Shown: piece by piece, positions 8,302-17,101 of the stretch
Position numbering within the stretch: the stretch's first letter is position 1
Layout of the letters: the number at the start of each line of letters is the position of its first letter
Assembly (NCBI GenBank): GCA_034189695.1
Contig: JAXHUA010000084.1
Coordinates: 1 to 36,869 of the forward strand
Source: JAXHUA01 sp034189695
Lineage (GTDB): Bacteria; Chloroflexota; Dehalococcoidia; E44-bin15
DNA length: 36,869 nt
Reading direction: 5' to 3'
The notes under the pieces: model-generated
The model's input: the letters and a program-made list of their open reading frames with translations, nothing else
What the model was told of the DNA's origin: nothing
The model's database searches: none
Made by a program: the position numbers and the translations under genes

Positions 8302-9543
8302 GGAGACAGAGGGGGTGGCCCACAGGTCTTCGCCGCGCCAGCCGGTCAGCCGGGCCACGGTGACGGCATTGTGCAGCGGCTGGTCACTGCGGGTGAACAC
8401 ACGCACATAGTTGTCGGTATAGCCGGTCCATACACCGTTCCCCACCTCCCGCTCCCACAAGACCGCCGCTTCATGCCCCAGGTACCGCCGGCGATAGCGG
8501 TGTACGCTCTCCTTCGCCAGTTCGAGCATCCGCTTGCTTCTCAGCGCCTTCTGGCTCTCGGCCACCTTGTGCCCCATTCCGGCGGCAACGGTGCCCGGTC
8601 TCTCCGAGTAGGTGAAGACGTGGATGCCGCCAAAGCCCATCGCCCGGCAGAAGGCGAAGCTTTCCTCGAACTCCTCGCCCGTCTCACCAGGAAAGCCCAC
8701 CAGCACGTCGGTGCTGACCGACACGCGTGGCACCGCCTCTCTCACCAGTGCCACCGCATCGGCGTACTCGGCAGCCGAGTAGGGTCTCCCCATCCTCTGC
8801 AAGACAGTGTCGCTGCCGCTCTGCAGTGGGATATGTACGTGAGGGCAGAGCCGGACATCGTTCCACAAGCTGAGAAGCTCTGGAGTCAGGTCCCTCGGTC
8901 TGATGGACGAGAGGCGCAATCGCTCAATGCCGCTCTCGGCGAGGACGCGCTGCACCACCGTTGCCAGACCCGGCTCGTACGCCCCAATCTCCGTTCCCGT
9001 CAGGGTGGCCTCACGATAGCCTTCCTTTGCCCTTTCAGCAACCTCGCGCACCACCTGGTCCGGTGGCAGGCTGCGTTCCCCGCCTCGCACGTAGGGCACG
9101 ATGCAGTAGGTGCAGAACTGATTGCAGCCTTCCTGGACCTTGACCATGCTGCGTGTGCGAAGAACCGGGGACGGCCCGACACCCTGGTCGCTGCCATTCT
9201 CACACCTGTCCTTGATGACTTCGAGAATGGCGCCCTTCCGGTCGTTATCAAGGACCACGTCTACCGCTTCCAGGCCATCCAGCTCTTTCATCGCGCGTTG
9301 CGGGTAGCAGCCGATGGCGATGACAAGCGCCCGCGGGTTTCGTCGCCGAGCCAGCCGCAGCAGGTGGCGGGACTTGCGGTCCGCCACGTGGGTCACCGTG
9401 CACGTGTTCAGTACATAGACGTCCGCGCCGTCCGCAGCATGCACCACACGATACCCGCACGCGGAAAGCTCCCTTGCCAGCGACTCGGACTCAGCCTGGT
9501 TCAGCCTGCATCCCAGTGTCTCAACAGCTACCCTGTTACCCAT
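8287..9543 (-). CDS. mtaB: tRNA t6A37 methylthiotransferase MtaB
   Basis: This 418-residue radical SAM enzyme adds a methylthio group to t6A37 of tRNAs reading ANN codons. The N-terminal UPF0004 domain holds the three Cys of the auxiliary cluster: Cys12 in ETLGCRLNQAES, Cys48 in LNTCTV and Cys79 in IGCYPQ. The radical SAM motif is CNQFCTYC (Cys140, 144, 147). It is followed by IPLQSGSD and DVLVGFPGET, and a TRAM-like tail ends the protein. ETLGCRLNQ.ES is the MtaB signature, as opposed to MiaB or RimO. All catalytic residues are present and the length is normal. It is transcribed convergently with the GH114-like gene and overlaps its stop. Confidence 0.93.
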   Translation of the reverse strand: MGNRVAVETLGCRLNQAESESLARELSACGYRVVHAADGADVYVLNTCTVTHVADRKSRHLLRLARRRNPRALVIAIGCYPQRAMKELDGLEAVDVVLDNDRKGAILEVIKDRCENGSDQGVGPSPVLRTRSMVKVQEGCNQFCTYCIVPYVRGGERSLPPDQVVREVAERAKEGYREATLTGTEIGAYEPGLATVVQRVLAESGIERLRLSSIRPRDLTPELLSLWNDVRLCPHVHIPLQSGSDTVLQRMGRPYSAAEYADAVALVREAVPRVSVSTDVLVGFPGETGEEFEESFAFCRAMGFGGIHVFTYSERPGTVAAGMGHKVAESQKALRSKRMLELAKESVHRYRRRYLGHEAAVLWEREVGNGVWTGYTDNYVRVFTRSDQPLHNAVTVARLTGWRGEDLWATPSVSSSCR

Positions 9544-10043
9544 CCCACGCTATCCCGTCCAGGGACTGCCACGAACGAACCGTGACCGTGCCCGGGTTCA
9601 GCGGCAAGCTTCGGTTGACTTTTCGGCTGCCGTTGAACATAATCTGAAAAAGCATCATACCCCAATGTGGAGGCTGGCTCAAGGAAACGACGTGGTGCAT
9701 GGGTGGTTGGTGGCTGGTGTGTGCTGTGGCAGCACCGGACGAGGAGCCCTCTAGTACACAGGGAGGTCCTCGTCCTGATTAGGCTGGGTCTCTTCTTCTC
9801 AGAGCCGCATTGCGGCTGGGGATGAATTGAGGGTCGACCCCGCACAACCTGGAATCGATGGTGCCACCCGGGCACCCCGGCGCAGATGGAAAAAGGAATT
9901 ATTTCTGTAGTTGGCTCTCCGTCGTTGCTGACGGTCACAGCAGCGGCATCCAGCCATTCGAGGACCACCAGGAACGTCGCCTCCGCGGGTGCAATGCCGT
10001 AGACCCCAGCCAGCCAGATTGAAAAGGAGGGAAGCAGCACTAC
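9544..10043. other. 500-base non-coding stretch with several strong hairpins
   Basis: No convincing gene lies here; one antisense frame of 170 codons lacks any recognisable protein pattern. The plus strand shows several perfect inverted repeats. GTGCTG/CAGCAC with a 3-base loop is at 9721-9735. GGACGAGGA (9737-9745) pairs with TCCTCGTCC (9767-9775), with further pairing of CCCTCT inside. AGCCGC/GCGGCT with a 3-base loop is at 9803-9817, and a GGTGCC/GGCACC pair lies near 9858-9875. A promoter at 9615-9643 would transcribe all of these into the leader of fabF. No known riboswitch, T-box or tRNA motif was recognised. AAGGAGG at 10024-10030 is the ribosome binding site of fabF. Confidence 0.4.
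9615..9643 (+). promoter_or_regulatory. Sigma-70-like promoter upstream of fabF
   Basis: TTGACT (9615-9620), a 17-base spacer and CATAAT (9638-9643) form a good promoter pointing toward fabF. The gene starts about 390 bases beyond the predicted transcription start, which implies an unusually long leader or a separate small RNA. Confidence 0.45.
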
Positions 10044-11285
10044 ATGAGAAGAGTGGTCATAACTGGTGTAGGTGCAGTAACGCCCCTGGGGGTGGGAGTG
10101 GAGGAAAGCTGGCGGGCCCTGTGCCAGGGTAAATCGGGTATCGGATTAGTGACCAGGTTTGATGCGAGCCACCATCGCAGCCAGATCGCGGGCGAGGTCA
10201 AGGACTTCAACGCTGAGGACTTCATGGGCAGGAAGCAGGTGAGGACGATGGACCTCTTCATCCACTACGCGATCGCCGCAGCCCGCATGGCGATGGAGGA
10301 CTCCCGATTCGACGTCTCTACGGTGGATGAGAACAGGGCTGGCATCTCCATGGGCAGTGCGTTGATAGGAATGCAGACCATAGAGCACAATCACCAGCTC
10401 CTCCTCGAAGGAAAACAAGAGAAGGTATCCCCCTTCTTCGTCCCGGGTTACATACCCAACATGGCGGGGTGTCAGATAGCCATCGCTTTCAACATCAAAG
10501 GACCGGTGTACAGCCCTGTGACCGCGTGCGCCACCGGCACCCACGCCCTCGGTGACGCCTTCAGAGTCATACAGCACGGAGAAGCCGACTTCATGCTGGC
10601 AGGCGGGGCCGAGGCTGGGCTTACACCACTCATCTTCGCCGGCTTCGACGCCCTGAAGGTCACCTCGCCCCGCAATGATGAACCACAGAAGGCGAGCCGG
10701 CCTTTTGACAGAGACCGTGATGGCTTCGCTCCCGGTGAGGGAGCAGGAGCGGTCACGTTGGAGCCGCTGGAGATGGCGCTTGAGCGAGGGGCCAGGATAT
10801 ACGCCGAGGTGATAGGGTACGGCATCACGAATGACGCCTACCACATAACCTCCACAGACCCGGCGGGCGACGGTGCAGCCCGCTGCATGAAGATGGCCCT
10901 TGCTGACGCTGGAGTATCGCCGGGCGAGGTCGACTTCATCAATGCCCACGGTACGTCAACGATAGTGAACGACCTCTCCGAGGCTATGGCCATCAAGACG
11001 GTATTCGGGGACCATGCCGCGAAGATCCCGGTGACCTCCAACAAGTCGATGATAGGACATCTCATGGGTGGCGCTGGTGCGGTGGAGGCTATATTCACCG
11101 CCCTGACCATGCGGGATGGGATCATCCCCCCGACGATCAACTATGATACGCCCGACCCTCAGTGCGACCTGCACATCGTCGGCAACAGCGCTCAGGGAGC
11201 GGAGGTTGAGATAGCCATCTCCAACTCCTTCGGCTTCGGCGGCACCAACGGCGTTCTGGCCCTGAAGGAGTTCACTGGCGAGTAG
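10044..11285 (+). CDS. fabF: 3-oxoacyl-[acyl-carrier-protein] synthase II
   Basis: This 413-residue thiolase-fold enzyme condenses malonyl-ACP with a growing acyl chain in fatty acid synthesis. The full KAS II triad is visible: Cys162 in VTACATGTHALGDA, His302 in NAHGTSTIVND and His339 in NKSMIGHLMGGAGA. The glycine-rich C-terminal NSFGFGGTNG is also intact. Length is normal for FabF. The ATG at 10044 is preceded by AAGGAGG (10024-10030) at slightly long spacing. No other fab genes are adjacent; the next gene is a lipid-type flavoprotein reductase, so a role in membrane lipid formation for this pair is possible but unproven. Confidence 0.95.
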   Translation: MRRVVITGVGAVTPLGVGVEESWRALCQGKSGIGLVTRFDASHHRSQIAGEVKDFNAEDFMGRKQVRTMDLFIHYAIAAARMAMEDSRFDVSTVDENRAGISMGSALIGMQTIEHNHQLLLEGKQEKVSPFFVPGYIPNMAGCQIAIAFNIKGPVYSPVTACATGTHALGDAFRVIQHGEADFMLAGGAEAGLTPLIFAGFDALKVTSPRNDEPQKASRPFDRDRDGFAPGEGAGAVTLEPLEMALERGARIYAEVIGYGITNDAYHITSTDPAGDGAARCMKMALADAGVSPGEVDFINAHGTSTIVNDLSEAMAIKTVFGDHAAKIPVTSNKSMIGHLMGGAGAVEAIFTALTMRDGIIPPTINYDTPDPQCDLHIVGNSAQGAEVEIAISNSFGFGGTNGVLALKEFTGE

Positions 11286-11345
11286 CCGGCACAGCGGTCA
11301 GAGCAGCGTGCACGTCTTACGGCCGTGTTGTGGAAAGGAAGTCAG

Positions 11346-12605
11346 TTGTACGACGTAGCAATCGTGGGCGCAGGCGTGGCTGGCAACTACCTGGCGTTGA
11401 GGCTCGCTGGTTCAGGACACAGGGTCGCTGTTATCGAGGAGCACCAGATGGTCGGTGAGCCGATGCAGTGCACCGGCATTGTCGGCGTCGAATGCTGTGA
11501 GCGCTTCCCCCTTTTTGACGGCCTCATCCTGCGAACGGTCAATTCCGCCAAACTCGTGAGCCCCTCGGGTGAAGAGCTGGTGCTGGAGAGACAGGACCCT
11601 CAGGCACATATCATTGACCGTGCCGCCTTCGACCGGTCACTGGCGGCGGAAGCGGCACGACACGGAGCGGAGTACTACCTCAACAGCACAGTCACCGATG
11701 TCGTAACCCACGACGATGGTGTGCGTGTTGAGGCGAGCGGCTGTGGAACGGTGCAAGCCAGGACAGCGGTGGTTGCCACCGGATACAGTCCCCGACTGCC
11801 ACGCAAGCTGGGCCTGGGCGGAGCAAGCGACTTGATCATGGGTGCCCAGACATCAGTCAACCTGACGGAGGAGAGCGGAATAGAGGTGTACTTCGACCAA
11901 TCGCTGGCCTCCGGCTTCTTCGCGTGGCTGGTACCGACGTCTGGCGGCCGGGCGCTGGTCGGCCTCTTCTCACGCCGAAGCCCCGCCAAGCGACTGCTCC
12001 GGCTCGTTGACGTGCTCCACCGGCAAGGCAAGATCACCTCATCGGGTGCCACACCCACCCTGGCAGCCATCCCGCTCAAGACCCTGAAGAAGACATACAC
12101 CAGGCGCGTGCTGGTGGTCGGCGATGCGGCGGGACAGGTCAAGCCCACAACAGGAGGCGGAATATACTACGGGCTGCTCTGTGCCGACCTGGCGGCGGAC
12201 GCCCTAGAGAGCGCACTGTCAAACGGTGACGTCTCGGAGACGCGGCTGGCAACCTACCAGGATGCCTGGCACAAGATGCTCCGCAGAGAACTGCTCATCG
12301 ACCGCTACGCTCGCAAGCTGTACCAGAGGCTCAGCAACCGTCAGATCGATCGGGTATTCCGTGCAGTCCGCTCCAACGGCGTCCACGAGACCCTGCTCCA
12401 ATCGCCAGAGCTATCCTTCGACTGGCACGGCAACGTAATCCTCGAAGCGCTCAAGTACCTCGGTCCCTGGCGTCGCCTTGTCGCCTCCGGAGCGCCAGCC
12501 AAGACGCCAGCCGGGCAACCCAGCGTGACACACAACACACGGGGAATCCGCCGCACGAGCAGGACTCTCCAGGAGATGTCAAGTGGAACGAAGGAGGAGA
12601 CTTGA
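11346..12605 (+). CDS. Geranylgeranyl reductase family FAD-dependent oxidoreductase
   Basis: This is a flavoprotein of about 419 residues. It has a dinucleotide-binding VAIVGAGVAGNYLALRLA at the N-terminus, VIEEHQMVGEPMQCTGIVG (the family's second motif, with Cys) and a later VLVVGDAAGQVKPTTGGGIYYGL, the FAD-binding GD motif. These mark the geranylgeranyl reductase/halogenase-like family, which saturates isoprenoid chains of lipids or quinones. The exact substrate cannot be read from sequence. The frame is open from a GTG at 11325, but a TTG at 11346 fits the alignment better and has AAAGGAAG (11334-11341) just upstream. The stop overlaps the start of the epimerase gene. Confidence 0.8.
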   Translation: MYDVAIVGAGVAGNYLALRLAGSGHRVAVIEEHQMVGEPMQCTGIVGVECCERFPLFDGLILRTVNSAKLVSPSGEELVLERQDPQAHIIDRAAFDRSLAAEAARHGAEYYLNSTVTDVVTHDDGVRVEASGCGTVQARTAVVATGYSPRLPRKLGLGGASDLIMGAQTSVNLTEESGIEVYFDQSLASGFFAWLVPTSGGRALVGLFSRRSPAKRLLRLVDVLHRQGKITSSGATPTLAAIPLKTLKKTYTRRVLVVGDAAGQVKPTTGGGIYYGLLCADLAADALESALSNGDVSETRLATYQDAWHKMLRRELLIDRYARKLYQRLSNRQIDRVFRAVRSNGVHETLLQSPELSFDWHGNVILEALKYLGPWRRLVASGAPAKTPAGQPSVTHNTRGIRRTSRTLQEMSSGTKEET

Positions 12606-13528
12606 GAGTACTGGCAACGGGGGGAGCGGGATTCATCGGGTCCCATGTTGTTGACAGCCTCGTGCAGCGGGGCGACGATGTCATTGTCATCGATGACCTG
12701 TCGACGGGCTCCCTGGGAAACGTGAATCCCAGGGCCGGTTTCTATCAGATGAGCATCACCGATCCGGCCCTCGGGGAGGTGTTCGCCCGGGAGAAGCCAG
12801 ACATGGTCAGTCACCATGCGGCCCAGGTGAACCTGCGGAGGTCAGTTGACGAGCCGCAGTTCGACGCCGAGGTGAACATAATCGGTAGCCTCAACGTCAT
12901 GGCCAACTGCGTGCGCTACGGGGTCAGGAAGCTGGTCTATTCCTCGTCTGGCGGCGCGGTGTACGGCGAGCCCCAGTACCTCCCTGTTGACGAGAACCAC
13001 CCGGTGAACCCAGTGTCGCAGTACGGCGTCTCGAAGCATGCTGTCGAGCACTATCTTCAATGCTACGCCCAGTACGGTCTGGAGTACGTATCGCTGAGGT
13101 ATCCCAATGTCTACGGTGCCAGGCAGAACCCGGGTGGTGAAGCTGGCGTCATCGCCATATTCGCCTGCCAGATGCTGCGTGGCGAACGGCCGACCATCTT
13201 CGGAGCGGGGGACAAGACGCGGGACTACACCCACGTGTCTGACATCGTCGCCGTCCACCTGCTGGCGATGGAGCGGGGCCACAATGCAGTCTACAACGTA
13301 GGGACTGGAGTTGAAACGTCAGACCAGGAGATATTTGACGCCGTGGCCGAAGCGATGGGCTATCGCGATACGCCCGTATATGAAACGGTGCGGCCCGGCG
13401 AGATCCAGAGGATATGCCTCGACTGGACGAGGGCCCGGGGCGAACTGGGGTGGAGCCCGAGGCTTTCCCTCAGGGAGGGTATCGAGTTGACGGTGCCCTA
13501 CTACAAGTCCCAAGGAGCCCAAGGGTGA
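12602..13528 (+). CDS. NAD-dependent nucleotide-sugar epimerase (UDP-glucose 4-epimerase-like)
   Basis: This 308-residue extended short-chain dehydrogenase starts at a TTG that overlaps the previous stop. It has NAD-binding GGAGFIG (7-13), the catalytic pair Tyr141 and Lys145 in SQYGVSKHAVEHY with SSSGGAVYG upstream, and LRYPNVYGARQNPGGEAGV plus a C-terminal TRARGELGWSP. It would interconvert UDP-sugars such as UDP-Glc/UDP-Gal or their acid or N-acetyl forms for surface glycans. The specificity is not determined by the visible motifs. Its stop overlaps the GTG of ruvC (GTGA), so both are probably translated from one message. Confidence 0.88.
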   Translation: MRVLATGGAGFIGSHVVDSLVQRGDDVIVIDDLSTGSLGNVNPRAGFYQMSITDPALGEVFAREKPDMVSHHAAQVNLRRSVDEPQFDAEVNIIGSLNVMANCVRYGVRKLVYSSSGGAVYGEPQYLPVDENHPVNPVSQYGVSKHAVEHYLQCYAQYGLEYVSLRYPNVYGARQNPGGEAGVIAIFACQMLRGERPTIFGAGDKTRDYTHVSDIVAVHLLAMERGHNAVYNVGTGVETSDQEIFDAVAEAMGYRDTPVYETVRPGEIQRICLDWTRARGELGWSPRLSLREGIELTVPYYKSQGAQG

Positions 13529-14037
13529 GGATTGCCGGCATCGACCCGGGGCTGGTGACCACCGGATACGGCGTAATCGATACCCGGGGACAGCACGCCA
13601 CGCTGGTGGAAGCGGGCGTCATCCGAGCAGGCACGCCGGACACGCCCCTTGAGATGAGGCTGTCAGCACTCTTCGACGGCGTGCTTGAGATGCTGGAGCA
13701 ATTCCACCCACAGGCCATGGCGCTGGAGGAGCTCTACTCTCACTACGATTTCCCGGCAACGGCCATTCTCATGGGCCACGCTAGAGGAGTAATCTGCCTG
13801 GCCGCAGCAAAGAGCGGAGTCCCGGTATTCAGCTACGCTTCCACTCAGGTCAAGCTCTGCACCACGGGCGACGGTCGAGCGTCGAAGCAGCAGATGCAGC
13901 GAGCGATACAGACGCGGCTCCAGCTCAAGGTCTTCCCAGAGCCGAGCGACATCGCCGACGCCCTTGCCATCGCCCTGTGCCATCACTCGGTTGCAGGAGA
14001 CACTCTGCCGACGAAAGCCGAGAGCGCCCAACAGTAG
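13525..14037 (+). CDS. ruvC: Crossover junction endodeoxyribonuclease RuvC
   Basis: This 170-residue Holliday-junction resolvase starts at a GTG overlapping the epimerase stop; the open frame extends further upstream, but family alignment begins at MRIAGIDPGLVTTGYG. The catalytic acids are Asp7, Glu68 or 69 in MALEELYSHYDFPA, and Asp142 and Asp145 in PSDIADALAIALCH. These match the four-acid centre of E. coli RuvC. It cuts junctions held and migrated by RuvA and RuvB, which are encoded directly downstream. Confidence 0.96.
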   Translation: MRIAGIDPGLVTTGYGVIDTRGQHATLVEAGVIRAGTPDTPLEMRLSALFDGVLEMLEQFHPQAMALEELYSHYDFPATAILMGHARGVICLAAAKSGVPVFSYASTQVKLCTTGDGRASKQQMQRAIQTRLQLKVFPEPSDIADALAIALCHHSVAGDTLPTKAESAQQ

Positions 14038-14046
14038 GAGACTGCG

Positions 14047-14679
14047 GTGATATCCTATATAAGAGGAACCATAAGGAGCATAGACACCGAATCGTCACAG
14101 CTTGTGGTCGAGGTCAATGGCGTGGGATATGAAGTGCTTCTCCCCACGTTTGTCATGCGCTCGCTGACTGAGGACCAGGTGAAACGAACGGGCGATGATG
14201 TCGAGCTGCAAACGTACTACCATGTGCCCGACAGACCCCCTCGTCCGGTTCTGGTCGGCTTCAATAATGACTTCGAGCGCAGGTTCTTCGAGCGGCTGAT
14301 ACAGGTCGAGGACATAGGCCCGTCCAAGGCGGCTCGGGCTTTCGTGTTCTCAGTGTCCACTGTCGCGACCGCCATTGAGAATGCTGACGTGCAACTGCTC
14401 CAGAGGATGCCGGGTATCGGACAGAGAACGGCGCAGAAGATGGTCGCGACCCTTCAGGGCAAGGTCGCTGAGTTCGCGTTGCTGCGGGACGAAGGTTACG
14501 CAACGATACCGGCAGTCGAGAAAGCCGACATGCGCGAGGAAGCGATCGGGATTCTGACCGCACTCGGCCATAGAAAAAGCGATGCCACAGCCAAGGTCGA
14601 TGCAGTCCTGAAGCAGAACCCTCACCTGAAGGACACGCAGGACGTCATTCGTGACGTGTTCAGGGCGGAGAAGGAATGA
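14047..14679 (+). CDS. ruvA: Holliday junction branch migration protein RuvA
   Basis: This 210-residue protein starts at GTG 14047, 9 bases after ruvC. The N-terminal OB-fold (ISYIRGTIRSID...VVEVNGVGYEVLLP) leads into a helix-hairpin-helix region with LQRMPGIGQRTAQKMVATL at about 119-138. The C-terminal domain III (EEAIGILTALGHRKSDATAKV) binds RuvB. It tetramerises on four-way DNA junctions. Length and domain order are normal. Confidence 0.95.
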   Translation: MISYIRGTIRSIDTESSQLVVEVNGVGYEVLLPTFVMRSLTEDQVKRTGDDVELQTYYHVPDRPPRPVLVGFNNDFERRFFERLIQVEDIGPSKAARAFVFSVSTVATAIENADVQLLQRMPGIGQRTAQKMVATLQGKVAEFALLRDEGYATIPAVEKADMREEAIGILTALGHRKSDATAKVDAVLKQNPHLKDTQDVIRDVFRAEKE

Positions 14680-14703
14680 CCGGCTGAGAAGGAAGGAAAG
14701 GCC

Positions 14704-15720
14704 ATGTCAAGAGAGCCGCTGATCGGCGGCGAGGACCAGCAAGAGGCACCGCATGATGACAGGCTCGTCTGGAGCCTGCGTCCCCGGACGCTGGCTGAGT
14801 ACATCGGCCAGCCAGAGGTTGTCGACAGCCTGTCGGTAGCGATCGAAGCCGCCAGCAGAAGGGGCGACCCGCTCGAGCATATCCTCCTCCATGGTCCGCC
14901 GGGGTTGGGCAAGACCACACTGGCCCACATTGTGGCCACGGAGATGCAGGCCAAGATTACCCACACCTCCGGTCCCGCCCTCGAGAAGCCGGTGGACATC
15001 GTGGGCATTCTATCCAACCTTGAGACCGGCGAGGTCCTGTTCATCGACGAAATCCACCGCCTGTCACACGCAGTGGAGGAATACCTCTATTCCGCCATGG
15101 AGGACTTCGAGGTGAGCTTCATCTATGGCAAGGGCGCTTACGCCAAGACCATCCCGTACCAGTTGAAGCGTTTCACCCTTGTCGGCGCCACAACCCGAGC
15201 CGGTATGCTCTCGCCACCCCTTCGTGACAGATTCGGCATCACCTATCACCTCGACTACTACAACGCCGAGGAACTGGTGCAGGTCGTCACGCGCTCCGCC
15301 GCCATCCTCAAGGTCCCGATCGACCACGAGGGAGCCCTCGAAATCGCCAGGCGGTCGAGGGGCACACCGCGTGTCGCCAACAGGCTGCTTCGGCGAGTGA
15401 GGGACTTCGCCGAAGTCAACGGCGAAGGCAGAATCACCAGACAGATAGCCGACGAGGCCCTCACGCGGGAGGGCGTCGACCAGGACGGGCTTGACAGGCT
15501 GGACAGGCTCTATCTCAAGACTGTGACAGAGAACTACCGGGGTGGTCCCGTAGGCATAGAGGCGCTGGCGGCGACCCTGAACGAGGAGGCGACAACGCTC
15601 GTCGATGTGGTTGAGCCTTTTCTGTTGAAGCGGGGGTTCATCGTCCGCACTCCCGCCGGTCGCAAGATCGGTGACGCGATGACCGCGGAGCACGACGCAG
15701 AGCAGCACCGGCTCCTGTGA
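14704..15720 (+). CDS. ruvB: Holliday junction branch migration helicase RuvB
   Basis: This 338-residue AAA+ ATPase drives branch migration as a hexamer on RuvA-bound junctions. It has Walker A GPPGLGKT (64-71), Walker B LFIDEIHR (113-120), sensor LVGATTRAGMLSPPLRDRFG, and the RuvB winged-helix C-terminus (GGPVGIEALAATLNEEATTL). It lies 24 bases after ruvA, completing a ruvCAB operon. Confidence 0.96.
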   Translation: MSREPLIGGEDQQEAPHDDRLVWSLRPRTLAEYIGQPEVVDSLSVAIEAASRRGDPLEHILLHGPPGLGKTTLAHIVATEMQAKITHTSGPALEKPVDIVGILSNLETGEVLFIDEIHRLSHAVEEYLYSAMEDFEVSFIYGKGAYAKTIPYQLKRFTLVGATTRAGMLSPPLRDRFGITYHLDYYNAEELVQVVTRSAAILKVPIDHEGALEIARRSRGTPRVANRLLRRVRDFAEVNGEGRITRQIADEALTREGVDQDGLDRLDRLYLKTVTENYRGGPVGIEALAATLNEEATTLVDVVEPFLLKRGFIVRTPAGRKIGDAMTAEHDAEQHRLL

Positions 15721-15899
15721 CAGGCTGACCAACACGCGCAGACGCAAACGAGCTACTCAGACTCGAGGTCAGCCGCACCGGCGGCGCGCGGCCTTTCCCA
15801 GGAATCCCCACAGCAATTTGCCCAGGTTCTTCGTCGCGTGGCCACAAAACCCTGTACGAATATCCATCACGATATAACTGGATTTGACCGTGCCTAGGT

Positions 15900-15957
15900 T
15901 TGACGCTGGAGCCTGTTTATGCTATGATTGTTGGCTGACAATCCGAGTTCCAGCGTC
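15900..15957 (+). promoter_or_regulatory. Promoter of the acyl-CoA dehydrogenase operon flanked by a 9-bp inverted repeat
   Basis: TTGACG (15900-15905), a 17-base spacer and TATGAT (15923-15928) form a strong sigma-70-like promoter. GACGCTGGA at 15902-15910, overlapping the -35 box, has its exact complement TCCAGCGTC at 15949-15957, just past the expected transcription start. The 38-base gap between the arms could let a dimeric repressor hold both sides of the promoter, or could be a coincidence. The first gene starts 33 bases beyond. Confidence 0.55.
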
Positions 15958-15989
15958 GCGAACGTACCGTACGGTGAAAGGAGTGCACC

Positions 15990-17084
15990 ATGATCTCATT
16001 TACCCCCAGTGAAGAACAGCAGATGATCGTGAATACGGTCAGGCAGTTCGCCAACGACGAGATTCGTGAGGTCTACCGGGACTGTGAGGAGAGTGGTGAG
16101 ATACCTGACGACCTCGTCAACACTGCGTGGGAGTTCGGCCTCATTGCCACCGCTATCCCCGAGGAGTTCGGCGGTCTTGGCGAAGAGCAATCGATCTTGA
16201 CGAACAGTCTGGCCACCGAAGAGCTGGCCTGGGGCGACCTGGCTATCGCGATGAAGATACTGTGCCCGTCTCTCGTCGCGTACCCAATACTCGATATGGG
16301 CACGGACGACCAGAAGAAGAAGTACCTGCCCGCTTTCTGCGAGGAGAAGTACAAGGCGGCGACAGCAGCCCTCATCGAGCCCCGTTTCAACTTCGACGCC
16401 ACCGAGCTTTCAACCAAGGCGAAGCTGGACGGCGGGGACTACGTCTTGAACGGAGAGAAGTGCTACGTCCCGCTGGCGGCCGATGCCGACGTCATTCTGG
16501 TGTATGCCGCTGAGAACGGCGGCTGCCAGGGCTTCATCGTGGAGAAGGGCACCAAGGGGCTTGAAATCGGAGAACGCGAGGGCAACATGGGCATCAAGGC
16601 CCTGCCAACCTACGAATTGTCCCTCAAGGACTGCCGCGTGCCCAAGGAGAACCGCCTTGGCGGCGAGGCTGGGTGCGACTACAACCGCATCCTCAATCGG
16701 TCCCGCGTGGCCCTGTCGGCGATGGCTGTTGGCTTGGCCCGAGCGTCGTTTGAGTATGCGCGCGACTACGCCAAGGACCGAACCGCGTTCGGCGAGCCGA
16801 TTGCGTCGCGTCAGGCGATCGCTTTCATGCTTGCAGAGAACGCCATCGAAGTGGACGCGATGCGGCTGATGACATGGGAGGCAGCCTGGAAGCTGGACCG
16901 GAAGGAAGACGCCACCAAAGAGGCCTCCCTGGCGAAGATGTATGCCGACGACATGGTGCTCCTGGTGACCGACCGAGGTGTGCAGGTCCTGGGCGGCCAC
17001 GGGTATATCCGCGAGCACCCGGTCGAGCTGTACCTGCGGAACGGCCGCGGCATTGCCACATTCCTTGGCATGGCCATCGTGTAG
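15990..17084 (+). CDS. Acyl-CoA dehydrogenase family protein lacking the usual catalytic Glu
   Basis: This 364-residue flavoprotein of the acyl-CoA dehydrogenase fold has an N-terminal helical domain, a middle beta domain (DYVLNGEKCYV) and a C-terminal helical domain (RVALSAMAVGLARASFEYARDYAKDRTAFGEPI, then QVLGGHGYIREHPVELYLRNGRG). Normal family members end with an ExPVER...EGT stretch whose Glu is the catalytic base. Here the protein ends ATFLGMAIV, with Leu359 in that place and about 20 residues missing. The alternative Glu site used by isovaleryl-CoA dehydrogenase also appears to be absent (NRSRVALS). It probably pairs with the next gene product as a non-catalytic or differently acting partner. 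GAAAGGAG precedes the ATG. Confidence 0.85.
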   Translation: MISFTPSEEQQMIVNTVRQFANDEIREVYRDCEESGEIPDDLVNTAWEFGLIATAIPEEFGGLGEEQSILTNSLATEELAWGDLAIAMKILCPSLVAYPILDMGTDDQKKKYLPAFCEEKYKAATAALIEPRFNFDATELSTKAKLDGGDYVLNGEKCYVPLAADADVILVYAAENGGCQGFIVEKGTKGLEIGEREGNMGIKALPTYELSLKDCRVPKENRLGGEAGCDYNRILNRSRVALSAMAVGLARASFEYARDYAKDRTAFGEPIASRQAIAFMLAENAIEVDAMRLMTWEAAWKLDRKEDATKEASLAKMYADDMVLLVTDRGVQVLGGHGYIREHPVELYLRNGRGIATFLGMAIV

Positions 17085-17101
17085 TAAGGAGGTATCGAGT
17101 C

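Noticed and set aside
8371..9585. 404-codon plus-strand open frame
   Set aside because: It is antisense to mtaB, whose motifs are complete; the plus-strand translation has no recognisable domain and reflects the high GC content.
9528..10040. 170-codon minus-strand open frame upstream of mtaB
   Set aside because: It overlaps the mtaB start, has no ribosome binding site or recognisable protein pattern, and covers the hairpin-rich non-coding region.
17060..17100. Frameshift as the cause of the missing Glu in the first acyl-CoA dehydrogenase
   Set aside because: The frame ends in TAGTAA followed directly by the ribosome binding site of the next gene; no other frame encodes the missing EGT-type tail.
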